64,000 bases of DNA from Paenibacillus vietnamensis. GTDB lineage: Bacteria > Bacillota > Bacilli > Paenibacillales > Paenibacillaceae. A program made the position numbers and the translations under genes. The notes beneath the pieces are model-generated. The model made no database searches and was not told the DNA's origin. It was given only the letters and a program-made list of their open reading frames with translations. The DNA lies in NCBI RefSeq assembly GCF_020169515.1, contig NZ_JAHMHW010000020.1:1-64000 (forward strand), given 5' to 3'. How positions within the stretch are numbered: position 1 is the first letter of the stretch; each line of letters opens with the position of its first letter. This document shows, in pieces, positions 41,567-50,220 of the stretch.

Positions 41567-42397
41567 CTATTTTAGCTCGCTGGCAGGTACCGCGTCCATG
41601 TCCGTAAACGTATAGTTCTCGCCTGCCATCGACCAGCAGAACGTGTAGTTGCTTGTGCCGACGCCGGAATGGATCGACCAAGGAGGCGAAATGATCGCCT
41701 GCTCGTTCGCAACGACCAGATGTCTTGTTTCCGAAGGCTCGCCCATCATATGGAAAATGCGGGTATCGGCGTTCATATCGAAATACAGGTAAGCTTCCAT
41801 GCGGCGGTCATGCACATGAGAAGGCATCGTATTCCATACGCTTCCCGTTTGCAGGCTTGTTACGCCGAGCATCAGCTGGCAGCTTTGAATGCCGTCTGCG
41901 TGGATATATTTGTAAAGAATGCGTTCGTTGGACGTTTCTTGGGAGCCAAGATGCGTCGGGTTCGCTTCTTCCATCGTCATTTTGCGGGTTGCGATTTCTT
42001 TGTGCGCCAGCGCGGAGCAGAAGTACAGCTTCGCCGGGTTCGTTTTATCCGGGCTCGACACCTGCACTTGACGCTTGCCTTTGCCGACGTACAGCACGTC
42101 CAGCTTGTTCAGCTCGTAAACTTCTCCGTCAACGGAAATTTGGGCCGGGCCGCCGATATTCAGGAAGCCGATCTCGCGGCGCTCCAGAAAATATTCGGTT
42201 TTGAGCGTAGCCGCCGCTTCAAGCTCAAGCGTTTCGTTAACCGGGAACGCTCCGCCGACTACCATACGGTCATAATGTGTATATGTCATTTTCAATTGAT
42301 CCTGCACGAACAGGCTTTCGATCAAAAACTCGCTGCGCAGGCGTTCAGTCGTATATTGCTTTACATCCGTAGGGTTAGTTGTGTGACGCACTTCCAT
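41567..42397 (-). CDS. kduI: 5-dehydro-4-deoxy-D-glucuronate isomerase
   Basis: A 276-aa KduI. It has the cupin zinc site MPSHVHDRRMEAYLYFD (about 193-209) and the late His in PPWSIHSGVGTSNY (about 242-255). It isomerises 4-deoxy-L-threo-5-hexosulose uronate from unsaturated uronides. The start is ATG 42397 (AGGAGG upstream), which gives the standard length; the frame extends further into the promoter. It is first in kduI-deoR-kduD. Confidence 0.94.
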   Translation of the reverse strand: MEVRHTTNPTDVKQYTTERLRSEFLIESLFVQDQLKMTYTHYDRMVVGGAFPVNETLELEAAATLKTEYFLERREIGFLNIGGPAQISVDGEVYELNKLDVLYVGKGKRQVQVSSPDKTNPAKLYFCSALAHKEIATRKMTMEEANPTHLGSQETSNERILYKYIHADGIQSCQLMLGVTSLQTGSVWNTMPSHVHDRRMEAYLYFDMNADTRIFHMMGEPSETRHLVVANEQAIISPPWSIHSGVGTSNYTFCWSMAGENYTFTDMDAVPASELK

Positions 42398-42428
42398 TGG
42401 GGTAAAACCTCCTAATAGGTTTGATATT

Positions 42429-42461
42429 GTTCGTTTATAATCATAACACACATTTACGAAC
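42429..42461. promoter_or_regulatory. Operator-like inverted repeat upstream of kduI
   Basis: GTTCGTTTATAA (from 42429) and ATTTACGAAC (to 42461) form an imperfect inverted repeat ~32 bp upstream of the kduI start. Its AT-rich centre can supply a -10-like element. This is a good candidate site for the DeoR-type regulator of the operon. Confidence 0.55.
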
Positions 42462-42482
42462 CTAAACAGTACCATTCTTTCA

Positions 42483-42523
42483 GAAAAAAAAACAGCCCTT
42501 CGCCTGTTATGGCTAAGGACTGT
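42483..42523 (-). terminator. Terminator of the 103-aa membrane protein gene
   Basis: On the minus strand ACAGTCCTTAGCC pairs with GAAGGGCTGT, followed by nine T residues. It isolates this gene from kduI. Confidence 0.8.
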
Positions 42524-42532
42524 CGAAAATAT

Positions 42533-42844
42533 TCAATATTTTTTCCGGTTCCCGCGCGTCGCCTGGCGTGCCAGATCCGCATCCGGATCCAGGGAGCCGA
42601 GCTCCCGGTAAATATCCTGCAGCGACGGCGGCGCTTTTCTGCGCGACGGGGCCGAAGGGCGGGTCAAATCGTACAGCATGAGGGCGATCACAAGGACCAG
42701 AAGCGATCCGAGCATGACGGCGCCCGTCTCCGCAGACTCCGCCAATTCTATCACCAACACGGAAAACAGAAGCGCCGGAGCAATGAATAGGATCAAGAGC
42801 GCGCACAGCAGCGTTCGGCCGATTATTTTTTTCAGCAGATTCAT
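42533..42844 (-). CDS. Small two-helix membrane protein of unknown function
   Basis: The 103-aa product has two membrane segments (about 10-32 and 42-60) followed by a basic, Pro/Ser-rich cytosolic tail (TRPSAPSRRKAPP) and a short charged C-terminus. GGAGA precedes the ATG. It lies 88 bp after the GH127 gene on the same strand. No family was recognised and a link with sugar use is not evident. Confidence 0.6.
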   Translation of the reverse strand: MNLLKKIIGRTLLCALLILFIAPALLFSVLVIELAESAETGAVMLGSLLVLVIALMLYDLTRPSAPSRRKAPPSLQDIYRELGSLDPDADLARQATRGNRKKY

Positions 42845-42932
42845 GGCGGTCTCCTTTGCGAAAAATAATCACCTCATTTATATAGATATGCAGCTACTGG
42901 TTATCCTCATTTTCATTTTCCGGCTGACTTCC

Positions 42933-44906
42933 TTAAACGCGCTCCTTCACCCATACCGCCATTTCGCCTTTGCCGCGGTTCGCCCAAGCGTAATATGGAA
43001 TGAAGGTTGCGGCCGCCGGCTTCAGCTTGACATCTGCGTCCGTACGGTACAGCTGCGTGCCCCATTGCTCCGTGTCGAGGCGCAGCGCTTCGGCGGTGAT
43101 GACCTTCAGCCCGCCTGCAAGGCTGTCGTCGGCACTTACTTCGAGCTTCGAATCCTGCGGCAAAATAAGCTCCTGCAGCTGAGCGCCGTTATCCGCCTCC
43201 TCGACGCAATAGACGAGCGGTCCGCGCTGCAGCGCGACCTTGCCCGCATTTTGCTTGACGAGCGGATGGCTTCTGACGCGCATGACCGGCATTTCAAGCA
43301 CGAGCTCCACCACATCGCCCGTCGCCCATTCCCTTTCGATCATCGCGTAGCCGTCCGCGATTTTGCCGGAAATGTCGTACGCTTGGCCGTTTACGAGCAC
43401 TTCCTGCTTCGAGGACCAATCCGGCAGGCGGAGCGCCAGCGCGAACTTCGCAGAATGCTGCAGCGCCACCTCAAAGCGGACTTTCCCTTCCCAAGGCAGG
43501 CCGGATTGCTGATTCAGCGTAAGCTTCGTTTCGCCGAGCTCAAGCTCGACTTGACCTCCGATATACAGATGCGAATAGACCGTATTCTCCTTTACGGAGT
43601 ACACATACTCGCCGAGCGACGCCAGCAGCCTCGCGATGTTCGGAGGGCAGCAGGCGCAGCCGAACCATTCCTGGCGCACCGGCTTCACGTGATTGAAGTT
43701 TTTGTTGCGTCCTTCGCATACGTCAGGCGTCACCTCAAGCGGGTTGACGTAGAAGAAATGTCTGCCGTCGCGCGACATGCCCGCGATGACCGTATTGTAA
43801 AGCGCACGCTCCATGACATCCGCATAACGGCTGTTCGGCTCGAGCTGCAGCATGCGGTGAGCGAAGAAGATCAGTCCGATCGATGCGCACGTTTCCGAGT
43901 ACACCGTGTCGTTCGGCAAATCGTAATCGAACGAGAAAGCTTCGCCGTGCGCCATCGACCCGATGCCGCCCGTAATGTACATTTGCTTGGAAGCGATGTT
44001 GTCCCACAGCCTGCGGCAGGCCTCCAGCAGCGACCGGTCTCCCGTCTCGCGCGCCACGTCGGCCATCCCGGCCAGCATATACACGACGCGGACCGCATGG
44101 CCGACCGCCGCCTCCTGCTCCCTTACCGGCTTATGGACCTGGAAATATTCCGGATCGATATGAATTTTGTTTTTGCTCCAATGCGTCGTCCAGCCTCTGC
44201 GCTCCGCTTCCTCCACGAAGAAGCTAGGCTGCTGGCCGCGCTTATCGATGAAGTAACGGCTGAGCTCCAAATATTTGCGCTCGCCCGTCGTTTCATACAG
44301 CTTGACCAGCGCAAGCTCAATTTCCTGATGGCCGTCATAGCCGGCAATTTGGCCCGGCCCGTCTCCGAACACGACCGCAATATCGTCCGCGATCCGGCAT
44401 ACGATATCGAGCAGCTTCCGCTTGCCCGTCGCCTGATAATAAGCGACGCCCGCTTCGATCATATGACCCGCCGTGTAGAGCTCATGGCACTCCGTCAAAT
44501 TCGTCCATTTGCCTTCCGGCTCCTTGATTGTAAAATAGGTGTTCAGGTAGCCGCTCGGCTGCTGCGCTTGTCCGATCACGTCGATCATCTCGTCCGCCAC
44601 CTGCTCCAGCGCGGCGTCGCGTTTCGCAGCGAGCAAATATGCAACCGCTTCCAACCATTTGGCGACGTCAGTGTCCTGGAACACAAATCCGTAATAATCG
44701 CCCTGCTCCAGTCCTGCTGCGATTTTGAAGTTGCTTACGGCGCCGCTGCGCTCGGCACCTTCGACACGGTCGTTAATCGCTTCCCACTGGTACGGAACGA
44801 CGACGTCTCTGACGAGACGGATATAATAATTCCAGAAATCATCCTGAATATTGACCTGCTTCATAGAAACCGGCTTTGCTTTCGCCGCGCTTGCCGTTTG
44901 TCCCAT
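42933..44906 (-). CDS. GH127 family beta-L-arabinofuranosidase
   Basis: The 657-aa (alpha/alpha)6 barrel enzyme is of the PF07944 family. The zinc/catalytic cysteine cluster WFGCACCPPN is at about residues 410-419, and the conserved glutamates are in YSETCASIGL (about 326-335) and in the NLTECHELYTAGH block (about 138-150). C-terminal beta domains follow. There is no signal peptide, so it acts on imported arabino-oligosaccharides. It is divergent from an AraC regulator at 45046, its probable activator. Confidence 0.9.
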   Translation of the reverse strand: MGQTASAAKAKPVSMKQVNIQDDFWNYYIRLVRDVVVPYQWEAINDRVEGAERSGAVSNFKIAAGLEQGDYYGFVFQDTDVAKWLEAVAYLLAAKRDAALEQVADEMIDVIGQAQQPSGYLNTYFTIKEPEGKWTNLTECHELYTAGHMIEAGVAYYQATGKRKLLDIVCRIADDIAVVFGDGPGQIAGYDGHQEIELALVKLYETTGERKYLELSRYFIDKRGQQPSFFVEEAERRGWTTHWSKNKIHIDPEYFQVHKPVREQEAAVGHAVRVVYMLAGMADVARETGDRSLLEACRRLWDNIASKQMYITGGIGSMAHGEAFSFDYDLPNDTVYSETCASIGLIFFAHRMLQLEPNSRYADVMERALYNTVIAGMSRDGRHFFYVNPLEVTPDVCEGRNKNFNHVKPVRQEWFGCACCPPNIARLLASLGEYVYSVKENTVYSHLYIGGQVELELGETKLTLNQQSGLPWEGKVRFEVALQHSAKFALALRLPDWSSKQEVLVNGQAYDISGKIADGYAMIEREWATGDVVELVLEMPVMRVRSHPLVKQNAGKVALQRGPLVYCVEEADNGAQLQELILPQDSKLEVSADDSLAGGLKVITAEALRLDTEQWGTQLYRTDADVKLKPAAATFIPYYAWANRGKGEMAVWVKERV

Positions 44907-45045
44907 ACCGAATCGCTCCTCTTATGAAAACTTATAATATTGCTGCTGCTGGCTTCTATTTTATGCGTTACAATAAAACAAATCGATAAAGGATAGAAAC
45001 CTGTTTCTTATAAAATTTCACACAAGCGTAGAGGAGAGTCCTTCC

Positions 45046-45915
45046 ATGGAAAGAAAGGATCAGGTCTATTTCGCAGCGCCGCCCCTTCCCTATTACCTTG
45101 AAAGCGGAGAAACGCACTATGTGCCCGGGGATCAGCATCCGAGCCGCAAGCAGCTGGGCGTGTTCGATCTGATTATGGTGGAATCGGGGCGGTTATTTAT
45201 CGGCGAGGAGGAGCGGCATTGGACGCTGGCGGCCGGGCAGACGCTGCTGCTGCTGCCTGACCGGTACCATTACTCGGTAAAGCCGTCCGAGGAGGACATG
45301 CATTTCTATTGGGTGCATTTCCAAGCCTTGGGGGAGTGGCAGCAATCCGATCAGGAGCACGCGAGCTTAAGCCATGACGCCCATAACCAGCAGTTTCTGA
45401 CTTCGCCGTATTCGCTCACGCTGCCGAAGCAGTGGACGCTCCCCTATCCCGAGCAGGCGTTCCGGCTGATGCGGACGCTGAACAGAGCGGGCGGCGAGCG
45501 CCAGTCGAGCGCCTTCTGGACGCGGCAGCAGGCGTTCGAGGAGCTGCTGCGCATGATGGACCTGCGGCAGAACGAGAGCTATACGAGCCCTGTCGTCACC
45601 CTGGCGGAAAAAACGGAGGCTTATCTCAAAAACAATTACCGCTCGGAAATTACGAGTCAAACGCTGACGGATTCGCTCAATTTTCATTACAACTACATTA
45701 CGCGCTGCATGAAGCAGGTTTACGGCATGACGCCGGTCGAATATTTGACGAAATTCCGGCTCGAGCAGGCGAAGCTGCTTTTGCTTAAGACCGAATGGCC
45801 GGTCTCCGAAATCGCGCTTCACGTCGGGTTCGAGAACGTGCCCTACTTTTCCAATTGCTTCACGGGCCATATCGGAATTCCGCCAAGCAAATACCGCAAG
45901 CAGTTTACGACCTGA
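45046..45915 (+). CDS. AraC-family regulator (cupin + double HTH)
   Basis: The 289-aa protein has an N-terminal cupin (MVESGRLFIGEEERHWTLAA, GQTLLLLPDRYHYSV) and a C-terminal AraC domain (TDSLNFHYNYITRCMKQVYG; VSEIALHVGFENVPYFSNCF). It is transcribed away from the GH127 gene across a 139-bp AT-rich intergenic region and is expected to activate it when an arabinose-containing ligand is bound. The stop is only 1 bp from the stop of the convergent gerB-type gene. Confidence 0.88.
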   Translation: MERKDQVYFAAPPLPYYLESGETHYVPGDQHPSRKQLGVFDLIMVESGRLFIGEEERHWTLAAGQTLLLLPDRYHYSVKPSEEDMHFYWVHFQALGEWQQSDQEHASLSHDAHNQQFLTSPYSLTLPKQWTLPYPEQAFRLMRTLNRAGGERQSSAFWTRQQAFEELLRMMDLRQNESYTSPVVTLAEKTEAYLKNNYRSEITSQTLTDSLNFHYNYITRCMKQVYGMTPVEYLTKFRLEQAKLLLLKTEWPVSEIALHVGFENVPYFSNCFTGHIGIPPSKYRKQFTT

Positions 45916-45916
45916 A

Positions 45917-47095
45917 TCAGCCCGAGCTGGAGCCTGGGCTGGAGCCTGATCCTGCATTGGAGCCCGATTCCGCACTCGAGCCTGATCCCGCGCCTTGTCC
46001 TGAGGCCTTATGGGAGCGGAACATACTGACGATCATAACGATTAGCAGCGGAATCACGTACGACACCGTAATAAAGAGCGGATGCACCGACGATACCGTT
46101 TCTTCGAACCGGGCCATCCCTTCGGAAAGTATTAGCGAGAGCAGCACGCAGATCACGGAGATGGGGAGGACGAGAATCCGGTCATCTTTCAGCTTCAGCA
46201 GCTGGGTTATCGTCAAGTTAAGTGCAAAAAGGGTAATTGTAGCTTTCATATAAGAGCCTGCGATTAAGGCCATTGCGATGATAGACTCAATTCTTTCGAT
46301 AATGTCGACGACCTGGATAATGCGGGCAAATTGATACAGCGAATATTTTCTCTCGCCTGCCATCGGGCCGAACATCATAATCGTGCATACCACGGATATG
46401 ATTAACACCACCGCGTTCATGATCAGCGACGTATACATGTATTTGTTTAACACTTTGCCGTCCTGCTTGCGGACGAACTTGAGCAGCATGGTAAATACGA
46501 TGACCTCGCCGAAAGGAAATCCGTATGTAAAATAAGCCCCGTGCAGCATCGGCTTGATGCCTTGCGGCATAAGCGGAAGCAATTGTTCCGGGCGGTAATC
46601 GGGAATCGCCAATATGAAAATAACGAAAATTAAGCTGATCGTAACCACTATCATTATCGTGAACATTCTGGCCATCGCTTCGATGCCGGCCCTTACCGTA
46701 ATGGCGGCCGCCGACATGACGATAATCGAGAAGACATACATCGGCGTTTCGTCCATCATGGAACTGGTCATGAACAAGTCGACATCGAGCACGATGGAAG
46801 CGGTCATATGGAATAAAGCGGTGCAAAACGGGATGGCCAAAATAAAGGTGACCCATTTGCCGACCGCCTTGTTGCTATATTCGATAAAGGTTAATCCGGG
46901 ATACTGCTTATTCATATATAAGAGGCAGCTAAGCAGCAGCAGCCCCGGCACCGCTGAAACAAGAAGAGACATCCATGCATCGTTTTTGGCGAAAGAGATA
47001 AGCGGTGCCGGAATATTAATGATGGAAGATCCCGTCATAAACGTAAAAAATAAACGGGCCAGTTGTCCAGCCGTGATGGTTTCCTGGTTTTTCAA
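45917..47095 (-). CDS. GerAB-type spore germination permease subunit (B)
   Basis: The 392-aa protein has ten predicted helices and APC-superfamily similarity. It is the germinant-binding B subunit of a GerA-type receptor in the spore inner membrane (GSSIINIPAPLISFAKNDAW at the start). The C-terminal ~27 residues are a Ser/Gly-rich low-complexity tail (GAGSGSSAESGSNAGSGSS) encoded by a slippage-prone 18-bp-like repeat, unusual for the family. Its ATG overlaps the D-subunit stop by 4 nt. It is last in the A-C-D-B operon. Confidence 0.92.
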   Translation of the reverse strand: MKNQETITAGQLARLFFTFMTGSSIINIPAPLISFAKNDAWMSLLVSAVPGLLLLSCLLYMNKQYPGLTFIEYSNKAVGKWVTFILAIPFCTALFHMTASIVLDVDLFMTSSMMDETPMYVFSIIVMSAAAITVRAGIEAMARMFTIMIVVTISLIFVIFILAIPDYRPEQLLPLMPQGIKPMLHGAYFTYGFPFGEVIVFTMLLKFVRKQDGKVLNKYMYTSLIMNAVVLIISVVCTIMMFGPMAGERKYSLYQFARIIQVVDIIERIESIIAMALIAGSYMKATITLFALNLTITQLLKLKDDRILVLPISVICVLLSLILSEGMARFEETVSSVHPLFITVSYVIPLLIVMIVSMFRSHKASGQGAGSGSSAESGSNAGSGSSPGSSSG

Positions 47096-47337
47096 GAGAT
47101 TCCCGCCTTTAAATAATTCACGATCAGCTCAGCCGGCCCTTCAAGCAGGTGAACGGCAATCCGGTGCAGGCTTGGCAGATCGATTCTGGTCATATAATCC
47201 ACGCTGAAATAAACAACGAGCAGCATGACGGCCCCGTAACCAAGCTTCTCCCGCTTCTGCAGCTGCTTGATTCTTGGTATGTCGCTTGCAAGCATAAGCG
47301 AATACATGGTAATCAGAACGATCATTTTCTCCAGCAC
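47092..47337 (-). CDS. Small two-helix germinant-receptor accessory subunit (GerKD-like D subunit)
   Basis: The 81-aa protein has membrane segments at about residues 3-18 and 33-48 and a C-terminal amphipathic region. Small proteins of this size and topology are encoded in some GerA-family operons as D subunits that tune germination. It lies between the C and B genes, overlapping B by 4 nt (ATGA), so stoichiometric synthesis with B is likely. The assignment rests on position and topology. Confidence 0.7.
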   Translation of the reverse strand: MLEKMIVLITMYSLMLASDIPRIKQLQKREKLGYGAVMLLVVYFSVDYMTRIDLPSLHRIAVHLLEGPAELIVNYLKAGIS

Positions 47338-47350
47338 GCGGATTACCCTC

Positions 47351-48502
47351 CTATTTATTGGTCAGCACCGATTTCCCGGTAATCGTCCCGGTGTTGATAA
47401 TCCTCACATCGGATTGGATCACCAGCTTGCTGCTCGCAAAAATGCTGTCCCAGTCTTTTTTCACGCTGTTCCACACCGCCGGATGCCTTCGGTAAATGAT
47501 GTTGCCGAGATTGAGGACGTCAATTTTTTTCCGCTGCAGCACTTTATACGATTTCTGCAATTCCTGCTCGATAAATGACTTAATTTCGTTGATAAATTTT
47601 ACTTCCTCTTCGTTTGTCGTGATTTTCGAGCATTTAAGCTCCGCAATCGTGCCTTCCAGCGTGACGGATGCCTTCACCGTCAACGACTTATTTTTGATTT
47701 CGGGAGAAAGCTGAGTATTTGTGGAAATGATCTGAACCGTTTCCTTCCTTTTCGGCTGGTCTGGACATGGAATTTCGAACACGCCATGAACGTACTCATC
47801 ACGGAGCATTAAGACGCTTTCCATATCCTTGGATGAAAGCTTGCCGATCATTTTCCCTTTTTTGAGAAGGGCGGCCCCGGCTACCGGCGTTGTCGATGTA
47901 ATTCTCTTTCTCTTGTAAAGATAAGGGATCATCGCATCGTCGACCTGGCCCTTCATTTGAAATCCGAGATCGAGCAAGGTGACATTCGCCGTTTTTCCGG
48001 AATATTTATACGCCACTTCCTGAATCGTGAGCAGCTGCTGACCGAGCGTATTCTCAATGAGCGGCTTGGTCGTCATGTATTCGCTCGCTTTCCCTTTGGC
48101 GATATGGACATAGGATGTAAGCCGAAGCTCCGAATTGCGGTAAAAGAAATCCAAAATCTCGCTCAGGCCTCTGTTCTTGGCATATTGTTCGCTAATGACA
48201 ATGATGCGCATATGGCTCCAATGGACTTTGCGCCCCATATGCAGGGTCAAATCGCGTACGGTTTCGAACATCGTCTCATCCTCGGATTGCACGTTGACAA
48301 ACGCATCGCCGCCTTTTTTTTCTTTTAGACCGGTGTTCGGTTTATACAGCTGTGCCGTCAGTTGGATATTGCCGTTTTTGCCTTCGTCAACGCCCAGGGA
48401 CATAATAAAGGCCCTCTCGGGAAGCTCCAGCTTGCTCCAGCAGCCCGTTAAAGAAAGAAGAACCATTGCCGACAAAAGCAGCTTCGTATAAAGCTTTCTC
48501 AA
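47351..48502 (-). CDS. GerAC-type germination lipoprotein (C subunit)
   Basis: The 383-aa Ger(x)C protein has signal peptide and lipobox LTGC (Cys about 21), then GCWSKLELPERAFIMSLGVD, the usual start of the mature C subunit. Three globular domains follow and the length is normal. It is the outer-face lipoprotein of the receptor, lipidated by Lgt. The gene starts 6 bp after gerA. Confidence 0.92.
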   Translation of the reverse strand: MRKLYTKLLLSAMVLLSLTGCWSKLELPERAFIMSLGVDEGKNGNIQLTAQLYKPNTGLKEKKGGDAFVNVQSEDETMFETVRDLTLHMGRKVHWSHMRIIVISEQYAKNRGLSEILDFFYRNSELRLTSYVHIAKGKASEYMTTKPLIENTLGQQLLTIQEVAYKYSGKTANVTLLDLGFQMKGQVDDAMIPYLYKRKRITSTTPVAGAALLKKGKMIGKLSSKDMESVLMLRDEYVHGVFEIPCPDQPKRKETVQIISTNTQLSPEIKNKSLTVKASVTLEGTIAELKCSKITTNEEEVKFINEIKSFIEQELQKSYKVLQRKKIDVLNLGNIIYRRHPAVWNSVKKDWDSIFASSKLVIQSDVRIINTGTITGKSVLTNK

Positions 48503-48508
48503 CCCCGG

Positions 48509-50095
48509 TCATCCTTTCTTGCGATTGATGGACATATGCATATGCCGGTTGCGCGGCGAGCGCACAAGCTGCTTGAGCGGCGCACGGACAAACACGTCAA
48601 GGAGCTGCCGCGGTCTAATCGGAGCGATCGGAGCAAAATAAGGCTGCCCGAGCGAACGTAAGGTTACAAGATGCAGCAAGATGAGCATCAAACCGAATAA
48701 CAGGCCAAAGCCACCGAGCAGAGCGGCAACCGCCATTAACGGAAATCGCAGCAGTCTTAGGGAAATGGCCGTGTTATACTGCGGAACGGCGAAGGAAGCA
48801 ATACCCGTCAAGGCTACGATGACGACCATGATCGGGGAGGCGATTCCGGCCGAAATGGCCGCTTCCCCGATCACCAGCGCGCCTACGATGCTGACGGCGG
48901 AGCCGACCGGACGAGGCAGCCTGACTCCGGCTTCCCGCAGCAGCTCGAAGAAAAATTCCATAATGAGCGCTTCGAAGAAAGCCGGAAACGGAATGCCCTC
49001 CCTCGCATCGACTATCGCCAGGAGCAGCACCGATGGAATCAATTCGGGGTGATACGTCGTTAAGGCAATGTAGATGCTGGGCAATGTCAAGGCAATGATG
49101 CACGCGATAAAACGCAGCAGCCGGATCAGCGTGGACACAACGGTCCGCTGATAATAATCTTCGCTGGACTGCAGCAGCTCGGAGAACAAGCCCGGACAAA
49201 GCATCATCATCCCGGTGCCTTGGCACATGACGACAATCTTGCCGTCGATAAGCGCCGCCGCCACAACGTCCGGACGCTCGGTGTACCGGAATTGCGGAAA
49301 AGGGGAGTACGTCGAATCCTCGATCAGCTCTTCCACAAACGAGATATCCAAAATTTCCTTGTCTGTGATCACGCCAATTCGACGTTTAAATTCGGCCAGC
49401 GTTTCCGGATTGACGCTGCCGTCGATATAGCCGTATACGACCTGTGTTTGAGTTTCGCCGCCGCCCGATATCGCTTCCAGCTTAAAGCGCGGAGATCTTA
49501 CACGGGTTCGGATGAGGCCGATGTTTTTTTTCAGATTTTCTACCGTGCTTTCACGGGGGCCAAGAACGACCGGCTCGGAGATCGGCTCGGTAATTTGTCT
49601 GCCTTGAACCATAACGGTCTGAAAGCTCAGCGCTTTATCCCAACCGTCAATAAAAACAACAAGATCGCCCCTCAACATCCTGGCGACCGCAAATTCAAAA
49701 TCGTCAATAAGCTGCCCGCTCTGTCTGGAGACTCCGTTTTTTTCGAAAAAATCCATAATAACCGCGAGCGTAATATCGGTACCCGGCCCGATTTCATGGG
49801 TCACCAGATCCTGCAGCACGGACTTCATGTAATTATCTTTTTTTTCTTCCACCAAGGTATCGAAATAGACGGAGAAAGCTTTAAAACCAAGCTTGGGACC
49901 GTAGCTCCAAGGCAGGTATACCAAATCGTAGCAGCCGCTGAAGGTATCCTCTATGAGCTGCCGGTTTTCATCAAGGCTTTTCGAGATTGGCGTTTTTGCT
50001 CCTCCGCTGTCTTTGCCGCTGCCCTTTAAAGTCGAATTCGCCGCAGCGCCCTGACTGACTGTTTCTCCCTGATTTCCGCCCTCTGTCATGTGCAT
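48509..50095 (-). CDS. GerAA-type germination protein (A subunit)
   Basis: The 528-aa protein has an N-terminal soluble domain of about 300 residues (ENRQLIEDTFSGCYDLVY, YGYIDGSVNPE) and five C-terminal membrane helices with PSIYIALTTYHPELIP and the conserved proline-rich VGSAVSIVGALVIGEAA block. The A subunit forms the oligomeric ion channel of the germinant receptor. The first ~35 residues are low complexity (Gly/Ser/Lys). A possible sigma-G promoter lies 24-53 bp upstream. Confidence 0.94.
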   Translation of the reverse strand: MHMTEGGNQGETVSQGAAANSTLKGSGKDSGGAKTPISKSLDENRQLIEDTFSGCYDLVYLPWSYGPKLGFKAFSVYFDTLVEEKKDNYMKSVLQDLVTHEIGPGTDITLAVIMDFFEKNGVSRQSGQLIDDFEFAVARMLRGDLVVFIDGWDKALSFQTVMVQGRQITEPISEPVVLGPRESTVENLKKNIGLIRTRVRSPRFKLEAISGGGETQTQVVYGYIDGSVNPETLAEFKRRIGVITDKEILDISFVEELIEDSTYSPFPQFRYTERPDVVAAALIDGKIVVMCQGTGMMMLCPGLFSELLQSSEDYYQRTVVSTLIRLLRFIACIIALTLPSIYIALTTYHPELIPSVLLLAIVDAREGIPFPAFFEALIMEFFFELLREAGVRLPRPVGSAVSIVGALVIGEAAISAGIASPIMVVIVALTGIASFAVPQYNTAISLRLLRFPLMAVAALLGGFGLLFGLMLILLHLVTLRSLGQPYFAPIAPIRPRQLLDVFVRAPLKQLVRSPRNRHMHMSINRKKG

Positions 50096-50118
50096 GCCTC
50101 GCTTTATCGCTTCTCAAA

Positions 50119-50148
50119 TATTCTGTGTTGGTTCGAGCATGTATTTCA
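50119..50148 (-). promoter_or_regulatory. Possible sigma-G promoter of the ger operon
   Basis: On the minus strand TGAAATA (rc of 50142-50148) and CAGAATA (rc of 50119-50125) are 16 bp apart, close to the forespore sigma-G consensus (TGAATA / CATACTA). Position and gene function support it, but both boxes are imperfect. Confidence 0.42.
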
Positions 50149-50173
50149 TTATTGACATAACGGTGAGCGGATA

Positions 50174-50206
50174 AACAAAAAAAGGATGCGCCGGTATGCG
50201 CATCCC
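50174..50206 (-). terminator. Terminator of the second PF07944 hydrolase gene
   Basis: On the minus strand GGATGCGC pairs with GCGCATCC around a 6-nt loop, then seven T residues. It lies 15 bp after the stop. Confidence 0.92.
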
Positions 50207-50220
50207 TTATCGATTACTTG

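Noticed and set aside
42398..42475. Longer N-terminus for KduI (26 extra codons)
   Set aside because: The extension reads through the probable promoter/operator. ATG 42397 has AGGAGG and gives the standard 276 aa.
42678..44927. 749-codon open frame opposite the GH127 gene
   Set aside because: Antisense shadow of a gene with complete catalytic motifs. The translated sequence is Arg/His/Leu-rich without family features.
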